Shown: positions 15,136 to 24,168 of the stretch, piece after piece
Numbering within the stretch: the first letter of the stretch is position 1
How the letters are laid out: every line of letters begins with the position of its first letter
NCBI GenBank assembly: GCA_945787555.1
Contig: CALZJG010000058.1
Span: 1 to 35,464 of the forward strand
Source of the DNA: an uncultured Chromatiaceae bacterium
GTDB taxonomy: Bacteria > Pseudomonadota > Gammaproteobacteria > DRLM01
Direction: 5' to 3'
DNA: 35,464 nt
Position numbers and translations under genes: made by a program
Notes under the pieces: model-generated
What the model was told of the DNA's origin: nothing
Databases searched by the model: none
Seen by the model: the letters and a program-made list of their open reading frames with translations, nothing else

Positions 15136-17652
15136 TTAACGCATATTCAGCGTCTCGCCCTGAACATTGGTCTTGATCAACACGATGTCACTATTATGGT
15201 TCGTCAATGCCGATGAATAATCGCCAGCCAAGATATACCCACCATCTTCTGTTTTAGCGACACTGACACCTCTCGTACCAGTAAGAGCGGTATACTTCTT
15301 ACGCCATTTTTCACTACCAGCGGTTACGTCAATGCAAATCAAAACGGGGCCACCCTCTGCTGAAGCTGAAACAACAACATCACCTTCACTAGTTAAAGAA
15401 AGGGGACTGGAAGAAGATGAAAGAAACAACTCTCTATAGTCGAATGCTTTAACCCAAAGTTGGCCACCGGTGCTGTCTGCCCTGAAGATGTAGCCGCCCA
15501 GAATACCATGGCCCTCTAGAATATATCCGCCGTCATGGGTCTCTAACGCATGACCGCCAGACACGACGAAATCTTCACCGGTAAGCGCTGAGAAGCTGCG
15601 ATCCCAGACCACTTCAGCCGCAGCATCGAGCCGTGCCAAGAAGGCTCCTCCCAAGAAAAATGCGCCCTGTGGTAAATCAGGATCGACAATCCTGGGATCA
15701 AATGTCCCACCAAGGAGATAACCACCATCAGCGGTTACCTCCAGTGAGTGAATGAATTTAAACTGCGCTTGACCAGCGAAAAGTGGCTTACGCCACTGAA
15801 CGTGACCTTGTTGATCTAACTTTACAAGTTCATGCGCCACCACATCGGTCGGTTCCCACTCATACGTCGAATTAATGACCAAGTAACCCTCATTCACTTC
15901 CACCACTGCAACTGCCTTATTGGACAGAGCATCATCTAGAACAGTGTTCCATTCCTGCTTTCCAGTCGCGCCTGTCTTAACAATGTAGGCATCCCATTTT
16001 CCGGCCGTTGCCGAGGTTATCGAACCAACAACGATAAACCCTCCGTCCTTGGTTTCCCGTAAACCGGAAGCCGTGCTTGTACTCTCTCCATATTCATGCG
16101 ACCAGAGAGCATCTCCAACAGAATTGACTTTCAAGAGGTGAAGTCTAGAGTCCATTCCTTGATTTGTGCTGCCTAGCGTTACAAATCCCCCGTCCCTCGC
16201 TTGGATGACAACATTGGGTCTTTCACTTTCCGGCGTATCATAACGGCGCGCAAACACCCCCACCCCCAGTCCGGCCGGCGCACTCCAAGATCCCGTTTTA
16301 TTCAGCGCATTGGTGGCACGGTAACGCCAGTAATACGGACCCGCTTCCAATGCACCAGTGAGATAAGATGTTGTTACCGTCGCTTGCGTAGGAAGCAACT
16401 GTGTAAACATTCTGTCTTTGCCTAGCTGTACTTCGTAGCTCGAGGCGCCAATGACGCTTTCCCAGGAAAGTTCGGCCTGTGCACCCGCGTCGAGATAAAC
16501 GCCGGACTCCGGCGCCAGTGGTTTCAGCTCACTGCTGTTACTCACCGCGACAGACACCGGCACCAGATTCGAGGTGATGACCGAACCGTTGGCGCCGACT
16601 CTCCGCACCAGCAAGGTATGCCGCGCACTGTCGGACCAGAAATAAGGATTCCATTCGAATTCATAAGGCTCGCCTGTTAGGGTGGCGACCACTTCCGCAT
16701 CGACCAGGAGTTCATAGTCCGTATCGTCGCTGCTTGGCGGCGCGAGGAATTTGACTTGCGCGGTCGTGCTGAGGAACGCATCGGAGGCTGGACTGACGAT
16801 GAGCAATTGACTCAGATGCGAGTCAATCCGGGGGACACTGAGTGATTGCCCCATGGCGACCCGACTCTGCGATTCTAAATTACTGGAGACGGTGTCGGCA
16901 TCGACGCTGGCGGAGGCAACGCGCAGTCCCTCTATATGGCCCGCGTCATCGAGGAGGCCGTTTTCGGCCATATCGACGCTGAGGCCGTTGAGCAAGGCCG
17001 TCAATTCCGCATCGACGCTGCCGCCGTTGCTGATGCTGCGGTCCGTGGCGTATTGGTACAGTGTGGCGGACAGCGCAAGCAAATAGGCATTGCCTTCGCT
17101 TTCGGTGCCCTCGACGTCATAGACGCTCAGGCGGGTGAACTTCTCTATCTGCACCGGGCTGATGACCTCTTCCAAGGCGGTCAGCAATTCCTGCTGCGCC
17201 TGAGTGATGGCCTCGGATGCATTCGCATTGCCCGCAGCGATGATGACCAGCACGCGGTCGTTGATGAGATGGGTGAGCACATTGACATAGGCGGTTTGCT
17301 GGTTGTCTGCAGTCACATCGACCACGCCGCGCAAGGTCAGCGGGCTGTCGGAAATGCGGCCGGTTAATTCATTATAGTGATAGCCTTCGGCGACGATCTG
17401 CACCGGCCCCGGTCGGCTGGCGGTGAAGGTGAAATTGCCGAGGCTGTCGACGGTCTTGGTGACCAGGGTCTCGCCGGTCGCTTGACCCAAGGGAGTCAAT
17501 AGGTTCACCAGCACGGTGGAGTTGACGACGAAGGGACCTTTTTGGGCGGCGCCCTGCACCTGGATGTCCGCCCCCGAGTCATCGGACCCGCCTCCGCAAG
17601 CGGCCAAGACAAGCAGGAAAAGGGACAGCAGAGGGGCTCTCGGATAGCGCAT
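15136..17652 (-). CDS. Large lipoprotein with seven-repeat beta-propeller
   Basis: An 838-residue lipoprotein. The signal ends in the lipobox VLAAC (Cys19) followed by GGGSDD. Residues about 30-130 resemble a carboxypeptidase-regulatory/Cna-B-like fold (KGPFVVNSTVLVN). A helical region follows to about 265, then an Ig-like segment (about 275-370) and a fibronectin-III-like segment (about 371-468, SWESVIGASSYEVQLG). The C-terminal third, from about 480, carries seven repeats of about 50 residues with DGGF/DGGY turns and W or L at blade ends, e.g. DGGFVTLGS, DGGFIVVGS, DGGYLLGG, DGGYILEG and DGGYILAGD, consistent with a seven-bladed propeller. The ATG at 17652 is preferred to a TTG four codons upstream. 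Base composition in the propeller part is visibly less GC-rich than in neighbouring genes. Function unknown; binding or adhesion is a guess. Confidence 0.8.
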   Translation of the reverse strand: MRYPRAPLLSLFLLVLAACGGGSDDSGADIQVQGAAQKGPFVVNSTVLVNLLTPLGQATGETLVTKTVDSLGNFTFTASRPGPVQIVAEGYHYNELTGRISDSPLTLRGVVDVTADNQQTAYVNVLTHLINDRVLVIIAAGNANASEAITQAQQELLTALEEVISPVQIEKFTRLSVYDVEGTESEGNAYLLALSATLYQYATDRSISNGGSVDAELTALLNGLSVDMAENGLLDDAGHIEGLRVASASVDADTVSSNLESQSRVAMGQSLSVPRIDSHLSQLLIVSPASDAFLSTTAQVKFLAPPSSDDTDYELLVDAEVVATLTGEPYEFEWNPYFWSDSARHTLLVRRVGANGSVITSNLVPVSVAVSNSSELKPLAPESGVYLDAGAQAELSWESVIGASSYEVQLGKDRMFTQLLPTQATVTTSYLTGALEAGPYYWRYRATNALNKTGSWSAPAGLGVGVFARRYDTPESERPNVVIQARDGGFVTLGSTNQGMDSRLHLLKVNSVGDALWSHEYGESTSTASGLRETKDGGFIVVGSITSATAGKWDAYIVKTGATGKQEWNTVLDDALSNKAVAVVEVNEGYLVINSTYEWEPTDVVAHELVKLDQQGHVQWRKPLFAGQAQFKFIHSLEVTADGGYLLGGTFDPRIVDPDLPQGAFFLGGAFLARLDAAAEVVWDRSFSALTGEDFVVSGGHALETHDGGYILEGHGILGGYIFRADSTGGQLWVKAFDYRELFLSSSSSPLSLTSEGDVVVSASAEGGPVLICIDVTAGSEKWRKKYTALTGTRGVSVAKTEDGGYILAGDYSSALTNHNSDIVLIKTNVQGETLNMR

Positions 17653-17664
17653 AGTGACACTCAA

Positions 17665-17851
17665 TTTATTGATTTATTAGTATTTATTTGTCGCCCATGG
17701 GCGCAGTAGGACTAGACTGTACCGTAGAAATTAGCATCAACCCGCGCCGAGGAGCAAGCGCATGCCGCGCGCTTAGCGTCTAGACAGTGCGGCGCGGAAA
17801 ACTTAACTGGGGCGTGGCGACGCTAATCGAAGTGAACTGGAATCAGAGGGA
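17665..17851. other. nadA to lipoprotein intergenic region
   Basis: It contains an AT-rich stretch (about 17662-17690) just upstream of the minus-strand lipoprotein gene, a plausible promoter location. No gene or hairpin of note is seen. Confidence 0.35.
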
Positions 17852-18955
17852 CTAAGGTGAAACTTCGAGCATGCGCTCCAAGGTGATGCGCGCCTGACGT
17901 GCTTCGTCTTCCGGCACTTTGATCTGATTCACCACCTTGCCTTCCAGAAGATTTTCCAGGACCCACAGCAAGTGCTGGGGGTCGATGCGAAACATGGTGG
18001 AGCACATGCAGATGGTGGGCGACATGAAGTGCGCGTGTTTGCCTTCATGCTTGTTATGTTCGTGGAGGCGATTGACGAGATTGAGTTCGGTACCCACCAG
18101 CCAACGGGTGCCGGGCGCAGAGGCGGCGACGGTCTTGATGATGAACTCGGTGGAGCCCACGTAATCGGACTTCTGGCACACCGCGAAGCTGCACTCGGGA
18201 TGAGAGATGACCTTGCCGTCGGGATATTGGGCGCGAAAGGCATCGATGTGCTGCGGCTTGAACATCTGGTGCACAGAGCAAAAACCCTTCCACAGGATCA
18301 TCCTAGCTTGCTTAATTTGCTCGACGCTGAGTCCGCCCATGGGTTGATTGAAGTCCCAGGTCACCATTTCTTCTAGCGGGATGCCCATGGCGTGACCGGT
18401 GTTGCGGCCCAGGTGCTGATCGGGAAAGAACAGGATTTTTTCGCGCTGGGCGAACGACCAGTTCAATACTTGCTGGGCATTGCTGGAAGTGCATACGATG
18501 CCGCCGTGACGGCCGCAAAAGGCTTTCAGATCGGCGGCGGAGTTGATGTAGGTGACCGGAGTGATGACTTGATCGGCGTCGCCCAAGACCTCGTTCAACT
18601 CGCGCCAAGCGCGTTCGACCTTGGCGAGATTGGCCATGTCAGCCATGGAACATCCGGCGGCGAGATCGGGCAGGATGGCGACTTGTTCGGGGCGCGACAG
18701 GATGTCTGCGACCTCGGCCATGAAATGCACGCCGCAAAACACGATGTACTCCGCATTGGATTGCGCGGCCATGCGCGACAGCTTTAGCGAGTCGCCGGAG
18801 ATGTCGGCATGACGGAATACTTCCTCGCGTTGATAGTGATGGCCCAGTATCAGCACGCGCTCGCCGAGCTGTACTTTCGCGGCGTGTATGCGCGCCTCGA
18901 TCTCGGCTTCGTCTAGCTCGGCGAATTGTTGTATGGCAAGTGCATTAGCGGCCAT
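17852..18955 (-). CDS. nadA: Quinolinate synthase NadA
   Basis: NadA condenses iminoaspartate with dihydroxyacetone phosphate to quinolinate in de novo NAD synthesis, using an oxygen-sensitive 4Fe-4S cluster. The 367-residue product has LILGHHYQREEVF near residue 35 and GDSLKLSRMA. The probable cluster cysteines lie in AGCSMADMA, in the central VISHPECSFAVC segment or IVCTSSNA, and in ICMCSTMFRID near the C-terminus. ATG at 18955 is preferred over a GTG two codons upstream because AGGG lies seven bases before the ATG. No nadB or nadC is adjacent. A minus-strand transcript from aspS is possible across the 234-base gap. Confidence 0.95.
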   Translation of the reverse strand: MAANALAIQQFAELDEAEIEARIHAAKVQLGERVLILGHHYQREEVFRHADISGDSLKLSRMAAQSNAEYIVFCGVHFMAEVADILSRPEQVAILPDLAAGCSMADMANLAKVERAWRELNEVLGDADQVITPVTYINSAADLKAFCGRHGGIVCTSSNAQQVLNWSFAQREKILFFPDQHLGRNTGHAMGIPLEEMVTWDFNQPMGGLSVEQIKQARMILWKGFCSVHQMFKPQHIDAFRAQYPDGKVISHPECSFAVCQKSDYVGSTEFIIKTVAASAPGTRWLVGTELNLVNRLHEHNKHEGKHAHFMSPTICMCSTMFRIDPQHLLWVLENLLEGKVVNQIKVPEDEARQARITLERMLEVSP

Positions 18956-19189
18956 GTTCACACCCTATCGTTCCTAGATGAAGTCCGGTCGGTTACGCTG
19001 TCCTAACCCACCCTACGTTTACACCCTCTACCCCGGTCTCGTCTAGGGAGAGCAGATCGATCATCTTTGATCTCGACTCGTCGCGCCTTATTCTCACTGC
19101 CCTTTACATGCGAAAGTGAGATCAGCGCAAAGAGGATGGATGCACTCTAATGCCCAAGGTTCAGTGCTATCAAGGCACAAACCCTGGGT

Positions 19190-20986
19190 CTATTGTGCCG
19201 GCTTGGCGGCTTCCACCTTGCGCAAACGCACCCCTAAGTCGCGCAACAGCTTGTCCGGCACTGGCGAGGGCGCCGACGTCAGGGGGCAGGCGGCGGATTG
19301 CGTTTTGGGGAAGGCCATCACGTCGCGGATGGATCCGGCGCCACCCATCAGCATCACCAAGCGGTCGAGACCGAAGGCCAAACCGCCGTGCGGGGGGCAG
19401 CCATAGGTCAACGCATCGAGCAAAAAGCCAAATTTTTGTTTCGCTTCTTCCTCGCTGATGTCGAGCAAGCCAAACACGGCTTGCTGCATGTCGGAATGAT
19501 GAATACGAATGGAGCCGCCGCCCAACTCGGTGCCGTTGAGCACCATGTCGTAGGCGCGCGAGAGGCAGTTGCCCGGATCATCGGTCAACTGTTCGATATT
19601 TTCCGCCTTGGGCGCCGTGAAAGGATGGTGCAAGGCGACCCAGCGATTTTCCCTGTCGTCACGCTCGAACATGGGGAAGTCCACCACCCACAGCGGGCGC
19701 CAACCACGCTCGACCAAGCCACGATCATGGCCGAGTTTGACACGCAGCGCCGCCATGGACTCGTTGACGACCTTGGCTTTGTCGGCGCCGAAGAAAATCA
19801 AATCGCCGTCCTGCGCACCGCTGCGTTGCAGAACGGTAGCGATGACCTCATCGGGCATGAATTTGACGATAGGCGATTGCAAGCCTTCGCGCCCCTTGGC
19901 AACCTCATTGACCTTGATATAGGCCAAGCCTTTGGCACCGTAACGAGCCACATAGGCGGTGTAGTCGTCAATCTCCTTGCGGGTCAGGTCGCCGCCCTGG
20001 GGCAAGCGCAGCGCGACGACGCGGCCATTGGGATCCTTGGCCGGGGCGGAGAACACTTTGAAGTCCACCTTGCCCATCACGTCCTTCAATTCCACCAATT
20101 CCAACGGAATGCGCAGATCGGGACGATCGACACCGAAACGCTGCACGGACTCGGCGTAAGTCATGCGCGGGAAGGGATGCGGGAGCGCCACCTCCAATAC
20201 CTGCGCGAATAGCTCGCGAATCATGTCCTCCATCAGCGTCATGATCTGCTCTTCGTTGATGAAAGACATTTCGACGTCGAGCTGAGTGAATTCGGGCTGA
20301 CGATCGGCGCGTAGGTCTTCATCGCGGAAGCAGCGCACGATCTGATAATAACGATCCATGCCCGCCATCATCAGGATCTGTTTGAACAACTGCGGCGATT
20401 GCGGCAGCGCGAAGAACTCGCCGGGGTGAGTGCGGCTGGGCACCAGGTAATCGCGCGCGCCCTCGGGCGTGGACTTAGTGAGCATGGGCGTCTCGATATC
20501 GAGAAAACCCCGCTCATCGAGAAAACCGCGCAGCACGCGCGTGGCCTGCGCACGCATTTGTATACGGCGTTGCATCAGGGGGCGGCGCAAATCCAAATAA
20601 CGATAGCGCAGGCGGATCTCTTCGCCGAGCTCACTGTCGTCCTCCACTTGGAAGGGCAGTGCTTCGGAGCGGTTGAGGATCTCCACCTCCCGGCACAAAA
20701 TCTCCACCTGGCCGCTGGGCAGGTTGGCGTTCTCGGTGCCGGCGGGACGGCGGCGCACCCGGCCGCTGACGCGCAGCACAAATTCGCTGCGCACCCGCTC
20801 GGCCTGGGCGAAGGTCTCGGGCGAGTCAGGATCGAACACCACTTGCACCAGCCCCTCGCGGTCACGCAGGTCGACGAAAATCACGCCGCCGTGGTCGCGA
20901 CGCCGGTGCACCCAGCCGCATACCGCGACCTCTTGATCGATCAAAGTCTCGTTTACCTGCCCGCAATAGTGGCTACGCATGCTCAT
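19190..20986 (-). CDS. aspS: Aspartyl-tRNA synthetase AspS
   Basis: AspS charges tRNA-Asp with aspartate. The 598-residue length and the presence of a bacterial insertion (GAD) domain indicate the bacterial type. The N-terminal OB-fold anticodon-binding domain is at about residues 1-105 ([18 protein letters not shown]). Class II motif 2 is in [20 protein letters not shown], and motif 3 is in [15 protein letters not shown] near residue 550. The ATG at 20986 has AGGA four bases upstream; a second ATG two codons later is also possible. The gene normally follows fmdB on the same strand in related genomes, as here, with the fmdB relic lying between. Confidence 0.97.
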   Translation of the reverse strand: MSMRSHYCGQVNETLIDQEVAVCGWVHRRRDHGGVIFVDLRDREGLVQVVFDPDSPETFAQAERVRSEFVLRVSGRVRRRPAGTENANLPSGQVEILCREVEILNRSEALPFQVEDDSELGEEIRLRYRYLDLRRPLMQRRIQMRAQATRVLRGFLDERGFLDIETPMLTKSTPEGARDYLVPSRTHPGEFFALPQSPQLFKQILMMAGMDRYYQIVRCFRDEDLRADRQPEFTQLDVEMSFINEEQIMTLMEDMIRELFAQVLEVALPHPFPRMTYAESVQRFGVDRPDLRIPLELVELKDVMGKVDFKVFSAPAKDPNGRVVALRLPQGGDLTRKEIDDYTAYVARYGAKGLAYIKVNEVAKGREGLQSPIVKFMPDEVIATVLQRSGAQDGDLIFFGADKAKVVNESMAALRVKLGHDRGLVERGWRPLWVVDFPMFERDDRENRWVALHHPFTAPKAENIEQLTDDPGNCLSRAYDMVLNGTELGGGSIRIHHSDMQQAVFGLLDISEEEAKQKFGFLLDALTYGCPPHGGLAFGLDRLVMLMGGAGSIRDVMAFPKTQSAACPLTSAPSPVPDKLLRDLGVRLRKVEAAKPAQ

Positions 20987-21224
20987 TATTCCTACAACTT
21001 TAGGGTCGGATGAAGACGAAAAGGGAGGAAATGGTACTTTTTTAGGGCGGTTGGGCGCAACTTGAGACCACGAAAGCCTTGATTATCGGGATTCCTGGCC
21101 CTAACCAGGGACGCTCTGAGCACTTTTCGGTCGCTTCTAAGGTATCGACCGTCAATCCAACTTACAAGCCGAACAGGCCCCGGCGCCGCATACCGGGCTC
21201 TCCCGCCAGCTCGTTGCGCGGACG
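20987..21224. other. Spacer between fmdB relic and aspS
   Basis: No intact gene is seen. The part nearest the relic (about 21160-21224) may be further decayed coding sequence, but I could not match it. Confidence 0.35.
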
Positions 21225-21397
21225 CTAATCATTGGGGTGCGTGTCACTGCCCTTGACGTGAATCCCGGCCGCGGACAGGAGCTACAGCAATCCCGGCTCG
21301 CGGCAGGCGGGAGCATCGCGCAACGGCCCGTCACTCATCTTGGGCATGGTTTCCAGGCGATGGCCGCAATTCGGGCACGGCATCTATACACAGGCAT
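21225..21397 (-). pseudogene. Decayed tandem copy of the FmdB zinc-ribbon gene
   Basis: On the minus strand this segment aligns with the intact fmdB gene that ends 17 bases upstream. It starts ATG, reads MPVY, then a one-base deletion shifts frame. The next frame reads CPNCGHRLETMPKMSDGPLR, matching CQRCGHELEAMQKMSEEPLK. Further on, LLSAAGIHVKGSD matches LISAAGFQLKGSG after an in-frame TAG. The second Cys pair is degraded (one Cys remains). The combination of frameshift, stop and lost zinc ligands marks it as a relic of a tandem duplication. Confidence 0.8.
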
Positions 21398-21414
21398 GAC
21401 CGCACCCCTTTTGC

Positions 21415-21711
21415 TTAATCGGTTCCGCCACCACCCGAGGCCTTGGTGTCGGCTTTAGTGTCGGGCTTGGTTTCCGACTTGCTATCGGCCTTGGCGGCAT
21501 CTTCCGTTTTGGTGTCCTTCTTCTTGCCCTTGTCGCGAAAGTCGGTGACATACCAACCGCTGCCCTTGAGCTGGAAACCGGCCGCGGAGATAAGTTTCTG
21601 CAACGCGGACTCGCCGCACTCGGGACACACCTTGAGCGGTTCCTCGCTCATTTTCTGCATGGCTTCCAGCTCGTGGCCGCAACGTTGGCATTGGTATTCG
21701 TAAATCGGCAT
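21415..21711 (-). CDS. fmdB: FmdB-family zinc-ribbon protein
   Basis: A 98-residue member of the FmdB/CxxC-CxxC zinc-ribbon regulatory family. It begins MPIYEYQCQRCGHELEAMQKM with a first Cys pair (CQRC) and a second pair (CPEC) near residue 29, forming a single zinc ribbon. The conserved SAAGFQLKGSGWYVTDF block follows, then a low-complexity Lys/Asp/Thr/Ser tail (about 62-98). The molecular role of the family is not established. It is commonly encoded next to aspS in Gammaproteobacteria, as here. The tail is more charged and repetitive than the core. Confidence 0.9.
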   Translation of the reverse strand: MPIYEYQCQRCGHELEAMQKMSEEPLKVCPECGESALQKLISAAGFQLKGSGWYVTDFRDKGKKKDTKTEDAAKADSKSETKPDTKADTKASGGGGTD

Positions 21712-21909
21712 GACTCACCTCGGTTCACAAACTTTGTTCGATCGGGTTCTCTGTTGCCTGTGCAGCAGCCCCCAGACAAAACTGATAAATTGGGCAATCC
21801 GCCACCCATTTCAAGGCCGCGCATTATAGGCGATACCGGCCCGCGGCGGGTACGCCCTCGCGCCACGCCCGTGTACACTGAGCGAGTTTTCAGCCAGGAC
21901 TACCGCCGC

Positions 21910-23715
21910 ATGCGCCCCTCCGACAGCCCCACGCCCACCGGCCGCCGTGACTGGCAGGTGATCCGGTCCCTGCTGCCCTTTCTGTGGGAATACAAGGCGC
22001 GCGTGCTGTTGGCACTAGGCTGCCTGGTCCTGGCCAAGGTCGCCAACGTCTCTATCCCGCTGATGCTCAAGGGCATCGTGGACAGCTTGGACGCCACCCA
22101 GAATCCGCTGATCGTGCTCCCCATCGGCTTCGTGCTGGGCTACGGCCTGATGCGCCTGACCAGCTCGTTGTTCGGGGAATTGCGCGACGCCATCTTCGCT
22201 AAAGTGACGCAACGCGCCATCCGCCGCGTCGCCTTGCAGGTATTCCGGCATCTGCACAGCCTGGCGCTGAAGTTCCATCTCGAGCGCCAGACCGGCGGCG
22301 TCTCGCGCGACATCGAGCGCGGCACGCGCGGCATCAATTTTCTACTCACTTTCATGTTATTCAACGTCGTCCCGACCCTGGTGGAAATCACCCTGGTCGC
22401 GGTGATCTTACTGATCGCCTACCAAGCCTCCTTCGCCGTGATTACTTTCCTTACCATCGCCCTTTACATCGCCTTCACCCTGGGTGTGACCGAGTGGCGC
22501 ATGAAGTTCCGCCGCACCATGAACGAGATGGACTCCAAGGCCAACACCCGCGCCGTCGACAGCCTGCTCAACTATGAAACGGTCAAGTACTTCGGCAACG
22601 AGGAGTGGGAAGCGCGCCGCTATGATGAAAATCTGCAAGTGTGGGAACAAGCGGCGGTGCGCAGCCAAACCTCGCTGTCACTACTCAACTTCGGCCAAGG
22701 CGCCATCATCGCCCTCGGCATCACTTGGCTGTTGTACCTGGCCGCCGAGGGCGTCGCGACGGGTGAACTGACCTTGGGCGACCTGGTGCTCATCAACGCT
22801 TATTTATTGCAGTTATTCATCCCCATGAACTTCCTCGGCTTCGTCTATCGCGAGATCAAACACTCGCTGGCCGACATGGAAAAAATGTTCGGCCTGCTCG
22901 AACAAACCCAGGACATCCGCAACCAACCCGACGCAGCGGCCCTGGAAGTCAGCGCGGGCGCAGTCCGTTTCGAGCAAGTGGACTTCGGTTACGAGCCACA
23001 ACGGCAAATTCTCGATGGCGTGGACTTCGAGGTGCCGCCCGGAAAAAAAGTCGCCGTCGTCGGCCACTCCGGCAGCGGCAAATCGACACTCGTGCGCTTG
23101 CTGTTTCGCTTCTATGACGTGGACCGCGGCCACATCCTCATCGACGGCCAGGACATCCGCGACGTCACGCAACAAAGCCTGCGCGCCGCCATCGGCATCG
23201 TGCCTCAAGACACTGTGCTGTTCAACGATAGCATCTACTACAACATCCAATACGCCCGCCCCGAGGCCTCGCGCGAGGAAGTGATCCGCGCCGCGCAAGC
23301 CGCGCATATTCACGAGTTCATCGAATCCCTGCCGCAAGGCTACGATTCCATGGTCGGCGAACGCGGTCTCAAACTCTCCGGCGGCGAGAAACAGCGCGTG
23401 GCCATCGCGCGCGTAATCTTAAAGAACCCGCCCATCCTGGTGTTCGACGAAGCCACCTCGGCGCTGGATTCCAAATCCGAGCAAGCCATCCTCGCCGAAC
23501 TGCGCAACATCGCCGTGCGCCACACCACGCTAGTCATCGCCCACCGCCTCTCCACCATCGTTGACGCGGACGAAATATTGGTGATGGAAAAGGGCCATAT
23601 CATCGAGCGCGGTACCCATCACGAGCTGCTCTCGCAAGACGGCTCGTACGCCCAGATGTGGGCCTTGCAACAAGAAGAACGGAAAAAGGCCAGCGTCGAG
23701 ACACCCTCGCCCTAG
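21910..23715 (+). CDS. ABC exporter, Atm1/HMT1-type (half-transporter)
   Basis: A 601-residue half-transporter with a membrane domain followed by an ATPase. Six membrane helices are expected in about residues 20-310. The cytoplasmic segment ETVKYFGNEEWEARRYDENL and LNFGQGAIIALG are characteristic of the Atm1/ABCB7/HMT1 group, which exports glutathione-linked sulfur, iron-sulfur precursors or metal-thiol conjugates. The ATPase has Walker A GHSGSGKST (about residue 385), signature LSGGEKQR (about 488), Walker B ILVFDEATSALD (about 508) and H-loop IAHRLST. The frame is open 79 codons further upstream through the fmdB promoter region; the ATG at 21910 is chosen because homology starts there. Substrate not determinable here. 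Confidence 0.92.
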   Translation: MRPSDSPTPTGRRDWQVIRSLLPFLWEYKARVLLALGCLVLAKVANVSIPLMLKGIVDSLDATQNPLIVLPIGFVLGYGLMRLTSSLFGELRDAIFAKVTQRAIRRVALQVFRHLHSLALKFHLERQTGGVSRDIERGTRGINFLLTFMLFNVVPTLVEITLVAVILLIAYQASFAVITFLTIALYIAFTLGVTEWRMKFRRTMNEMDSKANTRAVDSLLNYETVKYFGNEEWEARRYDENLQVWEQAAVRSQTSLSLLNFGQGAIIALGITWLLYLAAEGVATGELTLGDLVLINAYLLQLFIPMNFLGFVYREIKHSLADMEKMFGLLEQTQDIRNQPDAAALEVSAGAVRFEQVDFGYEPQRQILDGVDFEVPPGKKVAVVGHSGSGKSTLVRLLFRFYDVDRGHILIDGQDIRDVTQQSLRAAIGIVPQDTVLFNDSIYYNIQYARPEASREEVIRAAQAAHIHEFIESLPQGYDSMVGERGLKLSGGEKQRVAIARVILKNPPILVFDEATSALDSKSEQAILAELRNIAVRHTTLVIAHRLSTIVDADEILVMEKGHIIERGTHHELLSQDGSYAQMWALQQEERKKASVETPSP

Positions 23716-23758
23716 CTAATCGACTGAGCAAAACCTGTGTCTCGGGGAGCACAACCAC

Positions 23759-23789
23759 GTAGGGTGGGCACGTCTTTCGTGCCCACGCG
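23759..23789. repeat. GTAGGGTGGGCACG-type hairpin repeat, forward copy
   Basis: TGGGCACG (23765-23772), TCTTT, CGTGCCCA (23778-23785) form a perfect 8-bp stem. A diverged copy in reverse orientation lies at 24021-24051. Confidence 0.7.
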
Positions 23790-23841
23790 AGACAAGTCAA
23801 TTAACAATGCCGCTGCGCGGTGAAATCAGTAGAAGAGCCAT

Positions 23842-23924
23842 GTAGCCTGGATGAAACGCAGTGGAATCCGGGAAAACCTGCCGATCGGTACACCCCGGAT
23901 TGCGTTTCACTTCATCCTGGCTAC
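23842..23924. repeat. GTAGCCxGGAT palindromic intergenic repeat
   Basis: The unit starting GTAGCCTGGATGAAACG (23842) and the reverse complement of the end (GTAGCCAGGATGAAGTG, ending at 23924) are near-identical, so the 83 bases form a long imperfect palindrome. This type (GTAGCCCGGATG... ATCCGGG) is a widespread dispersed repeat. A half copy lies at 33271-33302. Confidence 0.75.
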
Positions 23925-24020
23925 TCGCTACATTTCATCGACATGTCGTGGCAGGGAATTACCCCGCGAATTTGTCTGGGCAAGATGTGATCTCGAAAAA
24001 CAGCGTGTAAGGAGAGTGAA

Positions 24021-24051
24021 TGCGTGGGCACACGAATCGCGCCCACCCTAC
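24021..24051. repeat. GTAGGGTGGGCACG-type hairpin repeat, reverse copy
   Basis: Reverse complement of 24021-24051 reads GGTAGGGTGGGCGCGATTCG followed by TGTGCCCACGC, matching the unit at 23759 apart from a few changes. Confidence 0.6.
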
Positions 24052-24168
24052 CGCCTGGTTCAAGCACTACATGGCTCGGTCTCCTACAAGTTTTCAGTCG
24101 TCGGATCCCGGTTATTCACCTTCCACGAGTCGATACTAGGCGAGCCCCAGCTGTGCTAACGTGAGCGT

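Larger units (their letters stand above)
23716..24168. other. Repeat-rich intergenic region
   Basis: No real gene. Three palindromic repeat units occupy much of the region (23759-23789, 23842-23924 and 24021-24051), listed separately. The final 117 bases before the AMP phosphorylase gene show nothing distinctive. Confidence 0.55.

Noticed and set aside
21673-21909. Upstream extension of the ABC exporter frame
   Set aside because: It overlaps the fmdB start on the other strand, has no similarity to exporter N-termini, and the ATG at 21910 fits the family.
23851-24159. Small plus-strand frame beginning MKRSGIRENLP
   Set aside because: It runs through the GTAGCCxGGAT repeat; frames with this start are a known artefact of that repeat.
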